Origin: Paraburkholderia susongensis
Lineage (GTDB): Bacteria > Pseudomonadota > Gammaproteobacteria > Burkholderiales > Burkholderiaceae
Reading direction: 5' to 3'
NCBI RefSeq assembly: GCF_900177725.1
Contig: NZ_FXAT01000001.1
Coordinates: 806,001 to 870,000 of the forward strand
DNA length: 64,000 nt
Part shown: positions 1-10,488 of the stretch, piece after piece
Layout of the letters: each line of letters opens with the position of its first letter
Numbering within the stretch: the first letter of the stretch is position 1
The notes under the pieces: generated by a model
Seen by the model: only the letters and a program-made list of their open reading frames with translations
What the model was told of the DNA's origin: nothing
Database searches by the model: none
Made by a program: the position numbers and the translations under genes

Positions 1-4
1 GCCA

Positions 5-19
5 CCGCCAGACTGGCGG
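5..19. repeat. Short perfect palindrome at window edge
   Basis: Seven bases (CCGCCAG) are followed by one central A and their exact reverse complement. The site lies upstream of yhbY, in what is probably the gap to a divergent gene outside the window (rlmE/ftsJ in relatives, by inference). It could be an operator or a chance GC-rich dyad; the loop is too small for a normal RNA hairpin. Confidence 0.35.
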
Positions 20-133
20 CAATCCGCGATTCTGTTGTTCCGACGCGCGCCCTGTTGAATCAAGCCGTCCGAATCGTTCGTCGATCGGGCGGAAACACAG
101 GTGCCGCCATTTTAGTCGAGTCTCCCACTTTCC

Positions 134-670
134 ATGCCAGCCCTCAAAGTCTCTTCCGACCAACGCGCCGAGTTGCGCTCCCAGGCACATGCGCTCAAAC
201 CTGTCGTGCTCGTCGGCGCCGAGGGCTTGACCGACGCTGTGCTCGCCGAGATCAAGGTTCACCTGGCCGCTCATGAACTCATCAAGATCCGCGTGTTCGG
301 CGACGAACGCGAGGAGCGCCTCGCCATTTACGAACAGATCTGCGACGAACTGAACGCCGCACCGATCCAGCATATCGGCAAGCTGCTCGTGATCTGGAAG
401 CCGGAATCGACGCAACCGGCGCAACCGGCGGCGAAGGCGAAGCGCGGCGCTTTGCCGAGCGCTCGCGAAGCCGCCGTTGAAGCGAAGCCGGGCAAGGGAG
501 CCGCGCCGCGCGTCGTCAAGGTCGTCAAGCCCACGGATGTGCCGATGCGCAAGCCGAGGGCAAAAGCGGTGCTCGTGCGCGGCAATGAACGAGTCACGCA
601 AGGCGGCAACATCAAGCGCGCAAAGAAGCGTCAAACCAGCGCGAAGCGCTCGCATCAGTCGTCGAAGTAA
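134..670 (+). CDS. yhbY: YhbY/CRM-domain RNA-binding protein
   Basis: A 178-residue protein. Residues about 1-97 form a CRM (YhbY) domain, with the family signature KPVVLVGAEGLTDAV near residues 23-37 and a conserved block around HELIKIRVFGDER. E. coli YhbY binds pre-50S ribosomal particles and is about 97 residues long. Here a basic Ala/Lys/Arg-rich tail of about 80 residues is added, probably a disordered RNA-contacting extension. Start ATG 134 fits the first conserved residues. It converges with the leftward DUF4149 gene. Role in ribosome assembly is inferred from the family. Confidence 0.9.
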   Translation: MPALKVSSDQRAELRSQAHALKPVVLVGAEGLTDAVLAEIKVHLAAHELIKIRVFGDEREERLAIYEQICDELNAAPIQHIGKLLVIWKPESTQPAQPAAKAKRGALPSAREAAVEAKPGKGAAPRVVKVVKPTDVPMRKPRAKAVLVRGNERVTQGGNIKRAKKRQTSAKRSHQSSK

Positions 671-884
671 GCGGTGACGGAAGGTGCGGACTTTGTCCGT
701 GCCTTATACAGCGAGCTATCAGAAATAAATGCGGAATGAATGGCTGAGTGCGTGATGGATGGCGCTCAGCCGACAGCACCGGCAGCGATCCATCAGCAGA
801 CGATAACAGCGCGGGCAACACAAGCGGCAGACAAGCTGCAAACAAGGCATCGGCCAGCAAGGCGACAATCAGCCGCACACGAGC

Positions 885-1394
885 TCAGCCCGCCACCTTC
901 CCCACGACACCGCGAGCGCCCTCTTCCGCGGCCACCGCACCGGCGCCCACCGGCAACAACCACACAAGCGCAAGACCCAGCAGGCTCTCGACCAGATAGA
1001 ACAGGCTCGACACGCCGTGCAGGATGCCGAAGCGCGTCGCATAAACCGAATGGCCGACATCGCTGCCCGCGTCGAGCGCAGCGATGCGCATCGCATTCAT
1101 GAACGGCTGCAACGCAAAATATCCAACCAGCACGCACACGAGCATGCCGGCGATCAGCCAGCGCAAGCGGCGGTATGCGCCGCTGCCACGCCGAATCAGC
1201 AGATTGGCGAGCCCCAGCAGCAAAATGCCGCACACCACGCCAAGCACACCCTGAATGCGAAACAGTTGCGCCGCTACCGCGCCCGCTGTGATCCGGTCGA
1301 GCGTCGTGAACAGCACGGGCGCCACGGCATAGCCGATAGTCAGCAGACTACCGACCCATACCACGGTCAGAAGACGGAAAAACCGATGCGGCAT
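885..1394 (-). CDS. DUF4149 membrane protein
   Basis: About 169 residues with four likely membrane helices (around residues 4-25, 45-65, 78-95 and 130-150) and the DUF4149 pattern: an N-terminal VVWVGSLLTIGYAVAP-like helix and a short cytoplasmic Arg-rich loop. Function is unknown; the family accompanies greA in beta-proteobacteria. ATG 1394 is chosen because an upstream TTG (1418) overlaps the greA stop and would add eight unconserved residues. It lies directly downstream of greA and is probably cotranscribed with it. Confidence 0.75.
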   Translation of the reverse strand: MPHRFFRLLTVVWVGSLLTIGYAVAPVLFTTLDRITAGAVAAQLFRIQGVLGVVCGILLLGLANLLIRRGSGAYRRLRWLIAGMLVCVLVGYFALQPFMNAMRIAALDAGSDVGHSVYATRFGILHGVSSLFYLVESLLGLALVWLLPVGAGAVAAEEGARGVVGKVAG

Positions 1395-1414
1395 CACGGA
1401 CACCGGTGTCACCC

Positions 1415-1891
1415 TCAAACGTAGCTAACCGCGATGATTTCGTACTCGCGTACGCCGCCCGGTGCCTGCACCGATGCGACGTCGCCTTCGGACTTGCCGA
1501 TCAGGGCACGTGCGATCGGCGAGCTGATCGAGATCAGGCCGTGGTCGATGTCCGCTTCGTCGTCGCCGACGATCTGGTATTTGACCGATGCGCCCGAGTC
1601 GAGATCTTCGAGTTCTAGCGTCGCGCCGAACACCACGCGGCCGTCCGCCTCCACCTGTGACGGGTCGATCACTTGCGCGCCCGCGAGCTTCGATTCGATT
1701 TCGGCGATGCGGCCTTCGATAAAACCCTGCTTTTCCTTCGCCGCGTCGTATTCCGCGTTTTCCGACAGATCGCCCTGGGCGCGCGCTTCGGCGATCGAGT
1801 TGATCACCGCCGGACGCTCAACCGATTTGAGGCGCTGCAATTCATCGCGCAGCATGTCTGCGCCGCGCTTAGTCAATGGAATAGTGCTCAT
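1415..1891 (-). CDS. greA: Transcription elongation factor GreA
   Basis: 158 residues, the standard GreA length. GreA enters the RNA polymerase secondary channel and stimulates cleavage of backtracked transcripts. The N-terminal coiled coil (residues about 1-75) holds the [14 protein letters not shown] segment with the acidic tip residues. The C-terminal FKBP-like domain ends in YEIIAVSYV. The open frame continues upstream to 2017, but homology begins at ATG 1891. It follows carB by about 150 bases and is probably in the carAB transcription unit or just behind it. Confidence 0.96.
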   Translation of the reverse strand: MSTIPLTKRGADMLRDELQRLKSVERPAVINSIAEARAQGDLSENAEYDAAKEKQGFIEGRIAEIESKLAGAQVIDPSQVEADGRVVFGATLELEDLDSGASVKYQIVGDDEADIDHGLISISSPIARALIGKSEGDVASVQAPGGVREYEIIAVSYV

Positions 1892-2044
1892 AAACAACTC
1901 TGGAGGCAAAAAACGGCCGTAAAAAAAATCACCGCGGTTAAGTGCATTCCGCGAAAGCCGCCGCCGCGGGACAAACCCGGGCCGCTGCACCTGCGGAACG
2001 CCGCTTAACCGCGGCACTTACATCTTGAACAGGTAGTCGAAACC

Positions 2045-5000
2045 TTAGTTTAGGCGAGCGTGGAGTCCTTGTAAATCATAGACTTCCAGGTTCTTCAGAT
2101 AACGCAGACCCTCGACCGCCGCGCGCGCGCCCGACATCGTCGTGTAGTAGGTGACCTTGTTCGCCTGCGCACTCATGCGGATCGAGCGCGAATCGGCGAT
2201 CGCCGCGCGCGTTTCGTCGACCGTCGTGAAGACGAGCGCGATCTCGCCGTTCTTGATCATATCGACGATGTGCGGACGGCCGTCCTTCACCTTGTTGACG
2301 ACCTTGACCGGCACGCCAGCCGCTTCGATCGCAGCCGCCGTACCCTTGGTCGCGACGATCGGATAGCCGAGTTCGTGCAGCATGCGCGCGACTTCGACGG
2401 CCTTCGGCTTGTCGGCGTCCATCACGGTCAGCAGCACCGTGCCCGACTCCGGCAGACGCGAACCCGCCGCGAGTTGCGACTTGAAGAGCGCTTCGCCGAA
2501 CGTCTGGCCCACGCCCATCACTTCGCCGGTCGAACGCATTTCCGGTCCGAGGACCGGGTCGACCGCCGGGAACTTGACGAACGGGAACACCGCTTCCTTC
2601 ACGCTGAAGTAAGGCGGCTCGACTTCCTTCGTCACGCCCTGGTCAGCGAGCTTCTGGCCGACCATCGCGCGTGCCGCGATCTTCGCGAGCGGCAGGCTCG
2701 TCGCCTTCGACACGTACGGCACCGTGCGCGATGCACGCGGGTTCACTTCGAGCACGTAGATGATGTCGTCCTTCGAACCGTCCGTCGCATGTGTGCTGGA
2801 AGGCACCTGCTGGATCGCGAACTGCACGTTCATCAGGCCGACCACGTTCAGCGCCTTCGCCATCGCGGCGGTCTGGCGCTTGAGTTCGGCGATGGTCGCC
2901 TTCGACAACGAATACGGCGGCAGCGAACAGGCCGAGTCGCCCGAGTGCACGCCCGCCTGCTCGATGTGCTCCATCACGCCGCCGATGAACACGGCCTCGC
3001 CGTCCGAAATGCAATCCACGTCGCATTCGATCGCGTCGTTCAGGAAGCGGTCGAGCAGCACCGGCGAATCGTTCGACACCTTCACGGCCTCGCGCATATA
3101 GCGTTCGAGGTCGCGCGGTTCGTGAACGATTTCCATCGCGCGGCCGCCCAGCACGTACGACGGGCGCACGACGAGCGGATAGCCGATTTCGTCGGCGAGC
3201 TTCAGCGCTTCGTCTTCGGCGCGCGCGGTGCGGTTCGGCGGCTGACGCAGGCCGAGGTCCTGCAGCAGCTTCTGGAAGCGCTCACGGTCTTCGGCCGCGT
3301 CGATCATGTCCGGCGACGTGCCGATGATCGGCACACCGTTCGCTTCGAGATCGAGCGCGAGCTTCAGCGGCGTCTGGCCGCCGTACTGCACGATCACGCC
3401 GACCGGCTTTTCCTTGTCGACGATTTCGAGCACGTCTTCGAGCGTCAGCGATTCGAAGTACAGACGATCGGACGTGTCGTAATCGGTCGATACGGTTTCC
3501 GGGTTGCAGTTGACCATGATCGTTTCATAGCCGTCCTCGCGCATCGCGAGCGCGGCGTGCACGCAGCAATAGTCGAACTCGATACCCTGGCCGATCCGGT
3601 TCGGGCCGCCGCCCAGCACCATGATCTTCTTGTTGTTCGTCGGATTCGCTTCGCACTCTTCCTCGTAGGTCGAGTACATGTACGCAGTTTTCGTCGCGAA
3701 CTCGGCCGCGCAGGTGTCGACGCGCTTGTACACCGGTCGCACGTTCAGCTCGATACGGCGAGCGCGCACTTCCGCCGGCTTCGCGCCGAGCAGCTTCGCC
3801 AGACGCCGATCCGAAAAGCCGCTCTGCTTCAGGTACTTCAGCTCTTCCTTCGTGAGGCTCGCGAGCGTGCGGCCGGCCAGCGCCTTTTCCTTCAGCACGA
3901 TCTGTTCGATCTGCGCGAGGAACCACGGGTCGATCGCGGTCTCTTCGAAAATTTCCTGCGCCGTCATGCCAACGCGGAACGCGTCGCCGACATACCAGAT
4001 GCGATCCGGACCGGCTTCGCCGATCTCGCGGATGATCTCGTCGCGGTTCGCGGTCTTTTCGTCCAGACCGTCGACGCCGACTTCGAGGCCGCGCAGCGCT
4101 TTCTGGAACGACTCCTGGAATGTGCGGCCGATCGCCATCACTTCGCCGACCGACTTCATCTGCGTGGTCAGACGCGAATCGGCTTCGCGGAACTTCTCGA
4201 ACGCGAAACGCGGAATCTTCGTGACGACGTAGTCGATCGTCGGTTCGAACGATGCCGGGGTCTGGCCGCCGGTGATTTCGTTCTTGAGTTCATCCAGCGT
4301 GTAGCCGACGGCGAGCTTCGCCGCGACCTTGGCGATCGGGAAGCCCGTCGCCTTCGACGCCAGCGCCGACGAACGCGACACGCGCGGGTTCATTTCGATC
4401 ACGATCATCCGGCCGTCTTTCGGATTGATCGAGAACTGCACGTTCGAGCCGCCGGTATCGACGCCGATCTCGCGCAGCACCGCGAGCGACGCGTTACGCA
4501 GGATCTGGTATTCCTTGTCGGTGAGCGTTTGCGCCGGCGCGACCGTGATCGAGTCGCCGGTATGAATGCCCATCGGGTCGAGGTTTTCGATCGAGCAGAC
4601 GATGATGCAGTTGTCCTTCGTATCGCGGACCACTTCCATCTCGTACTCTTTCCAGCCGAGCAGCGATTCTTCGATCAGCAGCTCGCGCGTCGGCGACAGA
4701 TCGAGGCCGCGCTTGCAGATCTCCTCGAATTCGTCGCGGTTGTACGCGATGCCGCCACCCGAGCCGCCCAGCGTGAACGACGGACGGATCACGACCGGGT
4801 AGCCGCCGCTGCCGGTTTCCGCGGCGATCTTCGCCTGCACCTGCAGCGCTTCTTCCATCGAATGCGCGGTGCCCGACTTGGCCGAACCGAGGCCGATCTT
4901 CGTCATCGCGTCCTTGAACTTCTGGCGGTCTTCCGCCTTGTCGATCGCTTCCGGCGATGCGCCGATCAGCTCGACGCCGTACTTCGCCAGCACGCCGTGC

Positions 5001-5311
5001 GCATGCAGATCGAGCGCGCAGTTCAGCGCGGTCTGGCCGCCCATCGTCGGCAGGATCGCGTCCGGGCGCTCCTTTTCGATGATGCGCTCGACCACTTCCC
5101 ACGTGATCGGCTCGATGTAGGTCACGTCGGCCGTGTTCGGGTCGGTCATGATCGTCGCCGGATTGCTGTTGACGAGAATGACCTTGTAGCCTTCCTCGCG
5201 CAGCGCCTTGCATGCCTGCGCGCCCGAATAATCGAACTCGCACGCCTGGCCGATGATGATCGGACCCGCGCCGATGATGAGGATGCTCTTGATGTCTGTC
5301 CGCTTGGGCAT
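2045..5311 (-). CDS. carB: Carbamoyl-phosphate synthase large subunit
   Basis: 1088 residues, slightly longer than E. coli CarB (1073). It makes carbamoyl phosphate from bicarbonate, ammonia and two ATP for arginine and pyrimidine synthesis, with CarA supplying ammonia. Two homologous ATP-grasp halves are visible (each with a [18 protein letters not shown] opening and VLGGRAM or TLGGSGGG loops). The C-terminal allosteric MGS-like domain runs from about residue 955. ATG 5311 starts the conserved [17 protein letters not shown]. It lies 285 bases downstream of carA. Confidence 0.98.
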   Translation of the reverse strand: MPKRTDIKSILIIGAGPIIIGQACEFDYSGAQACKALREEGYKVILVNSNPATIMTDPNTADVTYIEPITWEVVERIIEKERPDAILPTMGGQTALNCALDLHAHGVLAKYGVELIGASPEAIDKAEDRQKFKDAMTKIGLGSAKSGTAHSMEEALQVQAKIAAETGSGGYPVVIRPSFTLGGSGGGIAYNRDEFEEICKRGLDLSPTRELLIEESLLGWKEYEMEVVRDTKDNCIIVCSIENLDPMGIHTGDSITVAPAQTLTDKEYQILRNASLAVLREIGVDTGGSNVQFSINPKDGRMIVIEMNPRVSRSSALASKATGFPIAKVAAKLAVGYTLDELKNEITGGQTPASFEPTIDYVVTKIPRFAFEKFREADSRLTTQMKSVGEVMAIGRTFQESFQKALRGLEVGVDGLDEKTANRDEIIREIGEAGPDRIWYVGDAFRVGMTAQEIFEETAIDPWFLAQIEQIVLKEKALAGRTLASLTKEELKYLKQSGFSDRRLAKLLGAKPAEVRARRIELNVRPVYKRVDTCAAEFATKTAYMYSTYEEECEANPTNNKKIMVLGGGPNRIGQGIEFDYCCVHAALAMREDGYETIMVNCNPETVSTDYDTSDRLYFESLTLEDVLEIVDKEKPVGVIVQYGGQTPLKLALDLEANGVPIIGTSPDMIDAAEDRERFQKLLQDLGLRQPPNRTARAEDEALKLADEIGYPLVVRPSYVLGGRAMEIVHEPRDLERYMREAVKVSNDSPVLLDRFLNDAIECDVDCISDGEAVFIGGVMEHIEQAGVHSGDSACSLPPYSLSKATIAELKRQTAAMAKALNVVGLMNVQFAIQQVPSSTHATDGSKDDIIYVLEVNPRASRTVPYVSKATSLPLAKIAARAMVGQKLADQGVTKEVEPPYFSVKEAVFPFVKFPAVDPVLGPEMRSTGEVMGVGQTFGEALFKSQLAAGSRLPESGTVLLTVMDADKPKAVEVARMLHELGYPIVATKGTAAAIEAAGVPVKVVNKVKDGRPHIVDMIKNGEIALVFTTVDETRAAIADSRSIRMSAQANKVTYYTTMSGARAAVEGLRYLKNLEVYDLQGLHARLN

Positions 5312-5596
5312 AACGCTCTCGCTAATGTATTCCTGAATTCTTTCCGTCGGCGCGCGCCGTTTTCACGTTGCGCGCGCTGTTTTGTGCGGCTGGGCTCGCA
5401 TGCGCCGGATACGCCGGTCTTGCGGCGGATTGCCCGAGTGCGGCTCAACGGACCGGGTTACTGAACCCGCTCGCCGTCATGCCTTCGAGTTACCGCCGTG
5501 CCGCTCCCGTATCGCTTATCGCTTGCAGCAGGCCCGTGGCGCCAGGCAGCCGGGGCCGTTTTCCCCGCCCCGCCAGCCTGTCGCCCTGTTCGAGCC

Positions 5597-6751
5597 CTAT
5601 GCCGCCGCGCTGTTGGCACCCTTGTTCGCGTCCATCAACGCAGTGAAGCGATCGAACAGATACGCGATGTCGTTCGGGCCTGGCGACGCTTCCGGGTGGC
5701 CCTGGAAGCAGAACGCCGGCTTGTCGGTCAGCGCGAAGCCTTGCAGCGTGCCGTCGAACAGCGATACGTGCGTGACGCGCGCATTGGCGGGCAACGTGTC
5801 GGCGTCGACCGCGAAACCGTGGTTCTGCGACGTGATGACCACGCGGCCGTCGTCGAGATCCTTCACCGGATGGTTTGCGCCGTGGTGGCCCGTCTTCATC
5901 TTCATCGTCTTCGCGCCGACCGCGAGGCCCATGATCTGATGGCCGAGGCAGATGCCGAAGGTCGGAATGCCGCGCTCGATGAACTCCTTCGTCGCCGCGA
6001 TCGCGTAGTCGCACGGCTCCGGGTCGCCGGGGCCGTTCGACAGAAAGACGCCGTCCGGGTTGAGCGCGAGTGCGTCAGCGGCGCTCGACTGCGCCGGCAG
6101 CACGGTGACGTGGCAGCCGCGCTCGGCCAGCATGCGCAGGATGTTTTGCTTGACGCCGTAGTCGAACGCGACCACGCGGTACTTCGGCGCGTTCTGCGTG
6201 CCGTAGCCCTCGCCCAGACGCCATTCGGTGCGGGTCCACTCGTAGGTTTCCTTCGTCGACACGACCTTCGCGAGGTCCATGCCGGCGAGGCCCGGGAACG
6301 AGCGCGCGAGTTCGATGGCCTTGGCTTCGTCGTCCGAACCGGCGAGGATCGCGCCGTTCTGCGCACCCTTGTCACGCAGCACGCGGGTCAGCTTGCGGGT
6401 GTCGATGCCGGCGATGGCGACCACGCCTTCGTCCTGCAGGTATTGCGAGAGCGTGCGCTCCATGCGGAAGTTCGACGCGAGAACCGGCAGATCACGGATG
6501 ATCAGGCCGGCGGCATGGACTTTCGTCGCTTCGACGTCTTCGGCGTTCACGCCGACATTGCCGATATGCGGATACGTGAGGGTGACGATCTGGCGCGCGT
6601 AGCTCGGGTCAGTCAGGATTTCCTGATAGCCGGTGATGGCCGTGTTGAACACGACTTCGCCAATGGTATGCCCGGGGGCGCCGATCGAATAACCACGAAA
6701 GACCGTGCCGTCGGCGAGCGCGAGGAGAGCGGGAGAAAATGACGGCAACAC
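5597..6751 (-). CDS. carA: Carbamoyl-phosphate synthase small subunit
   Basis: 384 residues, the usual length. The N-terminal CarA domain is followed by a class I glutamine amidotransferase with the nucleophile motif FGICLGHQ and a C-terminal [10 protein letters not shown] holding the His/Glu pair. It hydrolyses glutamine and passes ammonia to CarB. GTG 6751 is chosen because AAGGAG lies about six bases upstream and homologues begin MLPSF at this point; the frame itself runs open to 6886. The transcript should start about 250 bases upstream at the promoter annotated here. Confidence 0.96.
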   Translation of the reverse strand: MLPSFSPALLALADGTVFRGYSIGAPGHTIGEVVFNTAITGYQEILTDPSYARQIVTLTYPHIGNVGVNAEDVEATKVHAAGLIIRDLPVLASNFRMERTLSQYLQDEGVVAIAGIDTRKLTRVLRDKGAQNGAILAGSDDEAKAIELARSFPGLAGMDLAKVVSTKETYEWTRTEWRLGEGYGTQNAPKYRVVAFDYGVKQNILRMLAERGCHVTVLPAQSSAADALALNPDGVFLSNGPGDPEPCDYAIAATKEFIERGIPTFGICLGHQIMGLAVGAKTMKMKTGHHGANHPVKDLDDGRVVITSQNHGFAVDADTLPANARVTHVSLFDGTLQGFALTDKPAFCFQGHPEASPGPNDIAYLFDRFTALMDANKGANSAAA

Positions 6752-7202
6752 GGGAGACTCCTTGGGGGAACACCCTGTTGCCGACCTGTCTATCCGATTG
6801 CGAGCCGCAGCGAAACACACCGTGGATGCGCGCGCAGACTCGCTCGCGTGCTGCCGGAGACGCTGCAAGGGGCGCGATGGGTCCATTGTGTGGACGGCTC
6901 GACTCGGTGCGGGGCCCTTCTTGCTACGCCAATGGCGCGCGGCGGATGAACGGTATGGGAGAGGTAGGCGCTAGGGTGCGGGTTGATAAGCTCAAACCTT
7001 GTAATTATAGCCTGAATCTACCCTTCTCACCAAATACGAGATAGGGCCCCGACGTGTCCCGGCGGCGCCGGCAAACGCTCAAAGCCTTGCCCGGTGGCGG
7101 TTTGCGCGATCGCGAGCACGCATTCGCGCGACTCGAAAGCAGGTAACAATGACGGGGACAGACCGGCGGGTTGCCCCCCGCCAAACCGCAGCGCCGGCCG
7201 CT
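6752..7202. other. carA leader and intergenic region
   Basis: No credible gene. The region holds the carA promoter (7004-7033), an untranslated leader of about 245 bases, and the space after the MFS gene stop. A GC hairpin (about 7167-7184) without a T run lies just past the MFS stop. I saw no clear attenuator or PyrR-type site. Confidence 0.6.
7004..7033 (-). promoter_or_regulatory. Putative sigma-70 promoter of carAB
   Basis: On the minus strand a perfect -10 hexamer TATAAT (7004-7009) is preceded after 18 bases by TTGGTG (7028-7033). It points at carA with a predicted start near 6997. The perfect -10 in an otherwise GC-rich context is the main support; strength and regulation are inferred. 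Confidence 0.65.
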
Positions 7203-8444
7203 TCAGGCTTCCTGCTCAGCACGCACTTCGGTCGGCCGCGCCAGCTTGCGGCCCGGCAACACGTACCAGATCGCGCTCAGCACCTGCAGCGCCACCAGAA
7301 TCTCCCACGCGCTCAAATGCGCGGCCGCCGGATAATGGCCGTCGCTCGCCGGCCAATGCGAGAGCACCGCGCCGACGCCGATCTGGAAGCCGAAAATCAG
7401 CAGGAAGATGATCAGCGTCAGCGTGGTGTTCACGCGGCCGATCATCTGCGGCGGGAAATGCCGTGCCATCACCGCGTAGCTCAGGATGCCGGTCCCGCCG
7501 AAAATCCCGTACGCCGCCCACAGCAGGCCCGCGGGCAACGGCGCCTTGAACATGATCAGCAATTGCGTGAGCACGTAAAGCGCCATGCCGATGCCGCAGA
7601 ACGCATACAGCGAGACGCCGCGCCGCTCGAGGCTGCGCGCCGCCGCGCCGAAGCCGACGCAGCCGGCCATCATCGCAAAGCCGAGAATCGACACGAGCGC
7701 CGCCGCCTCATGCGGCTCGAAGCCCTGCACGTCGCGCAGCCACGCACCGACCCACAGCGACTGCATCGCGTAGAAAACGCCTTGCGTGACGACCGAAAAC
7801 GACGCGACCTTCCAGAATGCCGCGCTGCGCAGAATGTGCCAGGTGCCTTTGAACTGCGCGCCGAGGCTCGCCTGGTGGTGCGTTTCCCGTGTATCCGGCG
7901 CGAGCGTCCACTGCGCGAGCGCGACCGCCACTGTCAGCACACCGAGCCCGACGCAGACCGTGCGCCAACTCGCGAGGCCAAGCACCCACGTGAGCGGCGA
8001 GCCGACCATCACGCCGCCGAAACCGCCGATCGCCATCACGAGCCCGTTCATGAGCGGCAGACGGCCCACCGGGAAGTGCTGCGCAAGCGCCTTGAACGCG
8101 GCGCCGAGGCACACGGAAACGCCGACGCCGATCAGCAGCCGCCCGATCATCATCATGCCGAGGCTCTGCGCGGCGCCGAACACCCAGATGCCGAGCGCGG
8201 CGAACAGCAGCGTGGCGGCCGTGACGCGGCGCGCGCCGAAGTGATCGAGCAGCACGCCGGCGGGAATCTGCGCGCCCGCGAAGCCGAGGAAATACAGACT
8301 GGTCAGCACACCGAGGTCGGCGGCGGAGAGACCGAGATCGTGCGTGATGAACGGCGCAAAGCCGAGGTTGACGCCGCGAAACAGATAGGAGACGAAATAG
8401 CCGGCGGAAAAGAGCAGAAAGACGCGCAGTTGGGTCGACGACAT
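7203..8444 (-). CDS. Major facilitator superfamily transporter
   Basis: 413 residues with about 12 predicted membrane helices and the MFS motif-A region LLDHFGARR between helices 2 and 3. The opening resembles the organophosphate/anion-type MFS branch seen in many Burkholderia permeases, but the substrate cannot be read from the sequence. The start is set at ATG 8444 (MSSTQLRVFLLF), where the first helix begins; 29 upstream codons look unconserved. It is monocistronic, between the mltD terminator and the carAB promoter. Confidence 0.85.
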   Translation of the reverse strand: MSSTQLRVFLLFSAGYFVSYLFRGVNLGFAPFITHDLGLSAADLGVLTSLYFLGFAGAQIPAGVLLDHFGARRVTAATLLFAALGIWVFGAAQSLGMMMIGRLLIGVGVSVCLGAAFKALAQHFPVGRLPLMNGLVMAIGGFGGVMVGSPLTWVLGLASWRTVCVGLGVLTVAVALAQWTLAPDTRETHHQASLGAQFKGTWHILRSAAFWKVASFSVVTQGVFYAMQSLWVGAWLRDVQGFEPHEAAALVSILGFAMMAGCVGFGAAARSLERRGVSLYAFCGIGMALYVLTQLLIMFKAPLPAGLLWAAYGIFGGTGILSYAVMARHFPPQMIGRVNTTLTLIIFLLIFGFQIGVGAVLSHWPASDGHYPAAAHLSAWEILVALQVLSAIWYVLPGRKLARPTEVRAEQEA

Positions 8445-8535
8445 AGACCTGGAATCAGAGCAGAACGGCCAACACGGCCAAAGCACGAACAATAAAGGAA
8501 ATACGGCAAATCCGCCGGATGGTCTGCACAATGAA

Positions 8536-8565
8536 AAACGCCGTCACCTCAGGGTGACGGCGTTT
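8536..8565 (-). terminator. Rho-independent terminator of mltD
   Basis: A 13-bp perfect stem (AAACGCCGTCACC and its complement) with a four-base loop, followed on the minus strand by a T run at 8534-8538. It sits about 100 bases past the mltD stop. Confidence 0.9.
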
Positions 8566-8664
8566 GAAGAACTCGATGCGCGATCGGGACTCAACCACGC
8601 GCTGCCCTCGCAACGCGTGTTGCCACTACCGCGGGAATCGCCATTGGCCTACTTACGATACGAC

Positions 8665-10332
8665 CTACTTACCCTTCTTCTTCGCGCTGGCCGCGGTCTT
8701 CGGGTGACTCTCCGCCGCACCCTTCGACGCCTTGCCGGGCGCGGAGGCCGACACCTTTTCGACCTTGCCCTTGCTGGCAACGGGCGCTGACGCCTTGCCG
8801 GTCGGCTCGGCCACCTTGACGATGGCGGAGCGGCCGCGCCCCTTCTTCCTGTCGCCGCGCGTTTCTGCGACATGGGTACCGATCTTCTGAACGCCGCCGC
8901 CCTGCACGTCGGTGGCGATCTTCTCCGGACCGGGCTCGCTCGGCACCGGCTTGCCGACCGGCACGTGCAGCACGATCACCTGGCCGCGCGACACCTGATC
9001 GCGACGCGTCTTGTTCCACGCCTTCAACTGCCCGACCGACACGCCGTAGCGCAACGCGATGGCGGACATCGACTGATTGCGGCGCACGCGGATCAGCATC
9101 TTGCGCGTATCGGGAACGTCGGGCTCCATCGCGAGCACCGCGCTTTCGGCGACGTCGGCACTAATGTCCTCGTCGTCGTCCGAACCGCGCGGCACGACGA
9201 TCGTCGAGCCGGGTTTCAAACGCATGCCGACTGGAATCTTGTTCACTTCCATCAGCGTGTCGGCGTCGACACCGATTTTCTGTGCGATCGCCGCGGGCGT
9301 CGCGCGCTGGTCGACCGTGTACGTAGTCCACGACGACAGCGAGCCGGAATACGCTTTCAGATTGCGCTCGAACGCGGAGGCGTTGTCGAACGGCAGCAGG
9401 ATCTGCGGCTGCGTCGCGCCGAGAATCACCGGTTTTCTGAACGACGGATTCAGCGAGCGGAATTCGTCCGTCGACAGATTGGCGAGACGTGCGGCGACAT
9501 CGACGTCGATGTCGTGCGAAGTCGTGACCGTCACGAAGTACGGGTGGTTCGGAATCGCCGGCAGCGTGAGCCCGTACATCTGCGGGTTCATGATGATGTT
9601 CTTGACCGCCTGGAGCTTCGGCACGTAGTTGCGCGTTTCGTTCGGCATGCGCAGGCTCAGGTAGTCGGTGGGCAGGCCCGCCGCCTCGTTGCGCGCGATC
9701 GCGCGCTGCACGTTGCCCTCGCCCCAGTTGTATGCGGCGAGCGCGAGCTGCCAGTCGCCGAACATGTCGTGCAGATTCGACAGATAGTCGAGCGCGGCGC
9801 TCGTCGAGGCGAGCACGTCGCGACGTTCGTCCTGCCACATGTTCTGCTTGAGGTTGTAGGTGCGGCCGGTGCCCGGCATGAACTGCCACATGCCCGCCGC
9901 CTTCGCGACCGACAGCGCCTGCGGACTATAGGCGGACTCGATGAACGGCAGCAGCGCGAGCTCGGTCGGCATATGACGCGCCTCGAGTTCCTCGACGATG
10001 TGATACAGGTATTTCTGCGAGCGCTCGGTCATGCGCTGCACGTAATCCGGACGCTGCAAGTACCAGTTGAGCTGCATATCGACGAGGTCGGTTTGCAGAT
10101 CCGGCATCTGGAAACCACGCCGAATGCGGCCCCATAGATCGGCGTCCTGGCTCGTCAACTGATTGACGGAACCCTGATCGACGTTGATGGTTTCTTTAGC
10201 GGTGGCGTTCTTGCGAAGGGCGTCGGCTACGGCTTGCTGGCTGGCGGGGTTGGTGGCGGTTTTCGTTGTCGGTCCCTGGCTCGCGCACGCGGCGAGTGTC
10301 AGGACCAATAACGCACTTAAGATAAATCGCAT
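8665..10332 (-). CDS. mltD: Membrane-bound lytic murein transglycosylase D
   Basis: 555 residues. It starts with a lipoprotein signal whose lipobox LAAC puts the lipidated Cys at residue 16, so it is an outer-membrane lipoprotein. An SLT domain follows (about residues 105-220), with ELALLPFIESAYSP carrying the catalytic Glu, MWQFMPGTGR and AYNWGEGNV. Two LysM-type repeats lie around residues 330-375 and 420-465 (SMSAIALRYGVSVGQLKAWN). The last 100 residues are Lys/Ala-rich and of low complexity. It cleaves glycan strands to 1,6-anhydro products. It is probably cotranscribed downstream of gloB. Confidence 0.93.
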   Translation of the reverse strand: MRFILSALLVLTLAACASQGPTTKTATNPASQQAVADALRKNATAKETINVDQGSVNQLTSQDADLWGRIRRGFQMPDLQTDLVDMQLNWYLQRPDYVQRMTERSQKYLYHIVEELEARHMPTELALLPFIESAYSPQALSVAKAAGMWQFMPGTGRTYNLKQNMWQDERRDVLASTSAALDYLSNLHDMFGDWQLALAAYNWGEGNVQRAIARNEAAGLPTDYLSLRMPNETRNYVPKLQAVKNIIMNPQMYGLTLPAIPNHPYFVTVTTSHDIDVDVAARLANLSTDEFRSLNPSFRKPVILGATQPQILLPFDNASAFERNLKAYSGSLSSWTTYTVDQRATPAAIAQKIGVDADTLMEVNKIPVGMRLKPGSTIVVPRGSDDDEDISADVAESAVLAMEPDVPDTRKMLIRVRRNQSMSAIALRYGVSVGQLKAWNKTRRDQVSRGQVIVLHVPVGKPVPSEPGPEKIATDVQGGGVQKIGTHVAETRGDRKKGRGRSAIVKVAEPTGKASAPVASKGKVEKVSASAPGKASKGAAESHPKTAASAKKKGK

Positions 10333-10488
10333 GAACGTCTCGGTTTCCACAAGGACTGGAATTTGCTGCCGATAGTACGAAACGGCAACGTTTCCGTCAA
10401 TCGGAAAATCAAGAAAAAAATCAACCAAATCTTGGGCTTGGCGAATTTTTGCGATTCATCGCGTGAAGATCGCCGAATGCGCTCCGAA

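Noticed and set aside
2270..5464. Long rightward ORF of 1064 codons
   Set aside because: Lies wholly antisense to carB, has extreme Arg/His/Asp composition and no recognisable domain; explained by codon bias.
7167..7184. GC hairpin after the MFS gene
   Set aside because: Forms a stem on the minus strand but has no T run; not enough to call a terminator.
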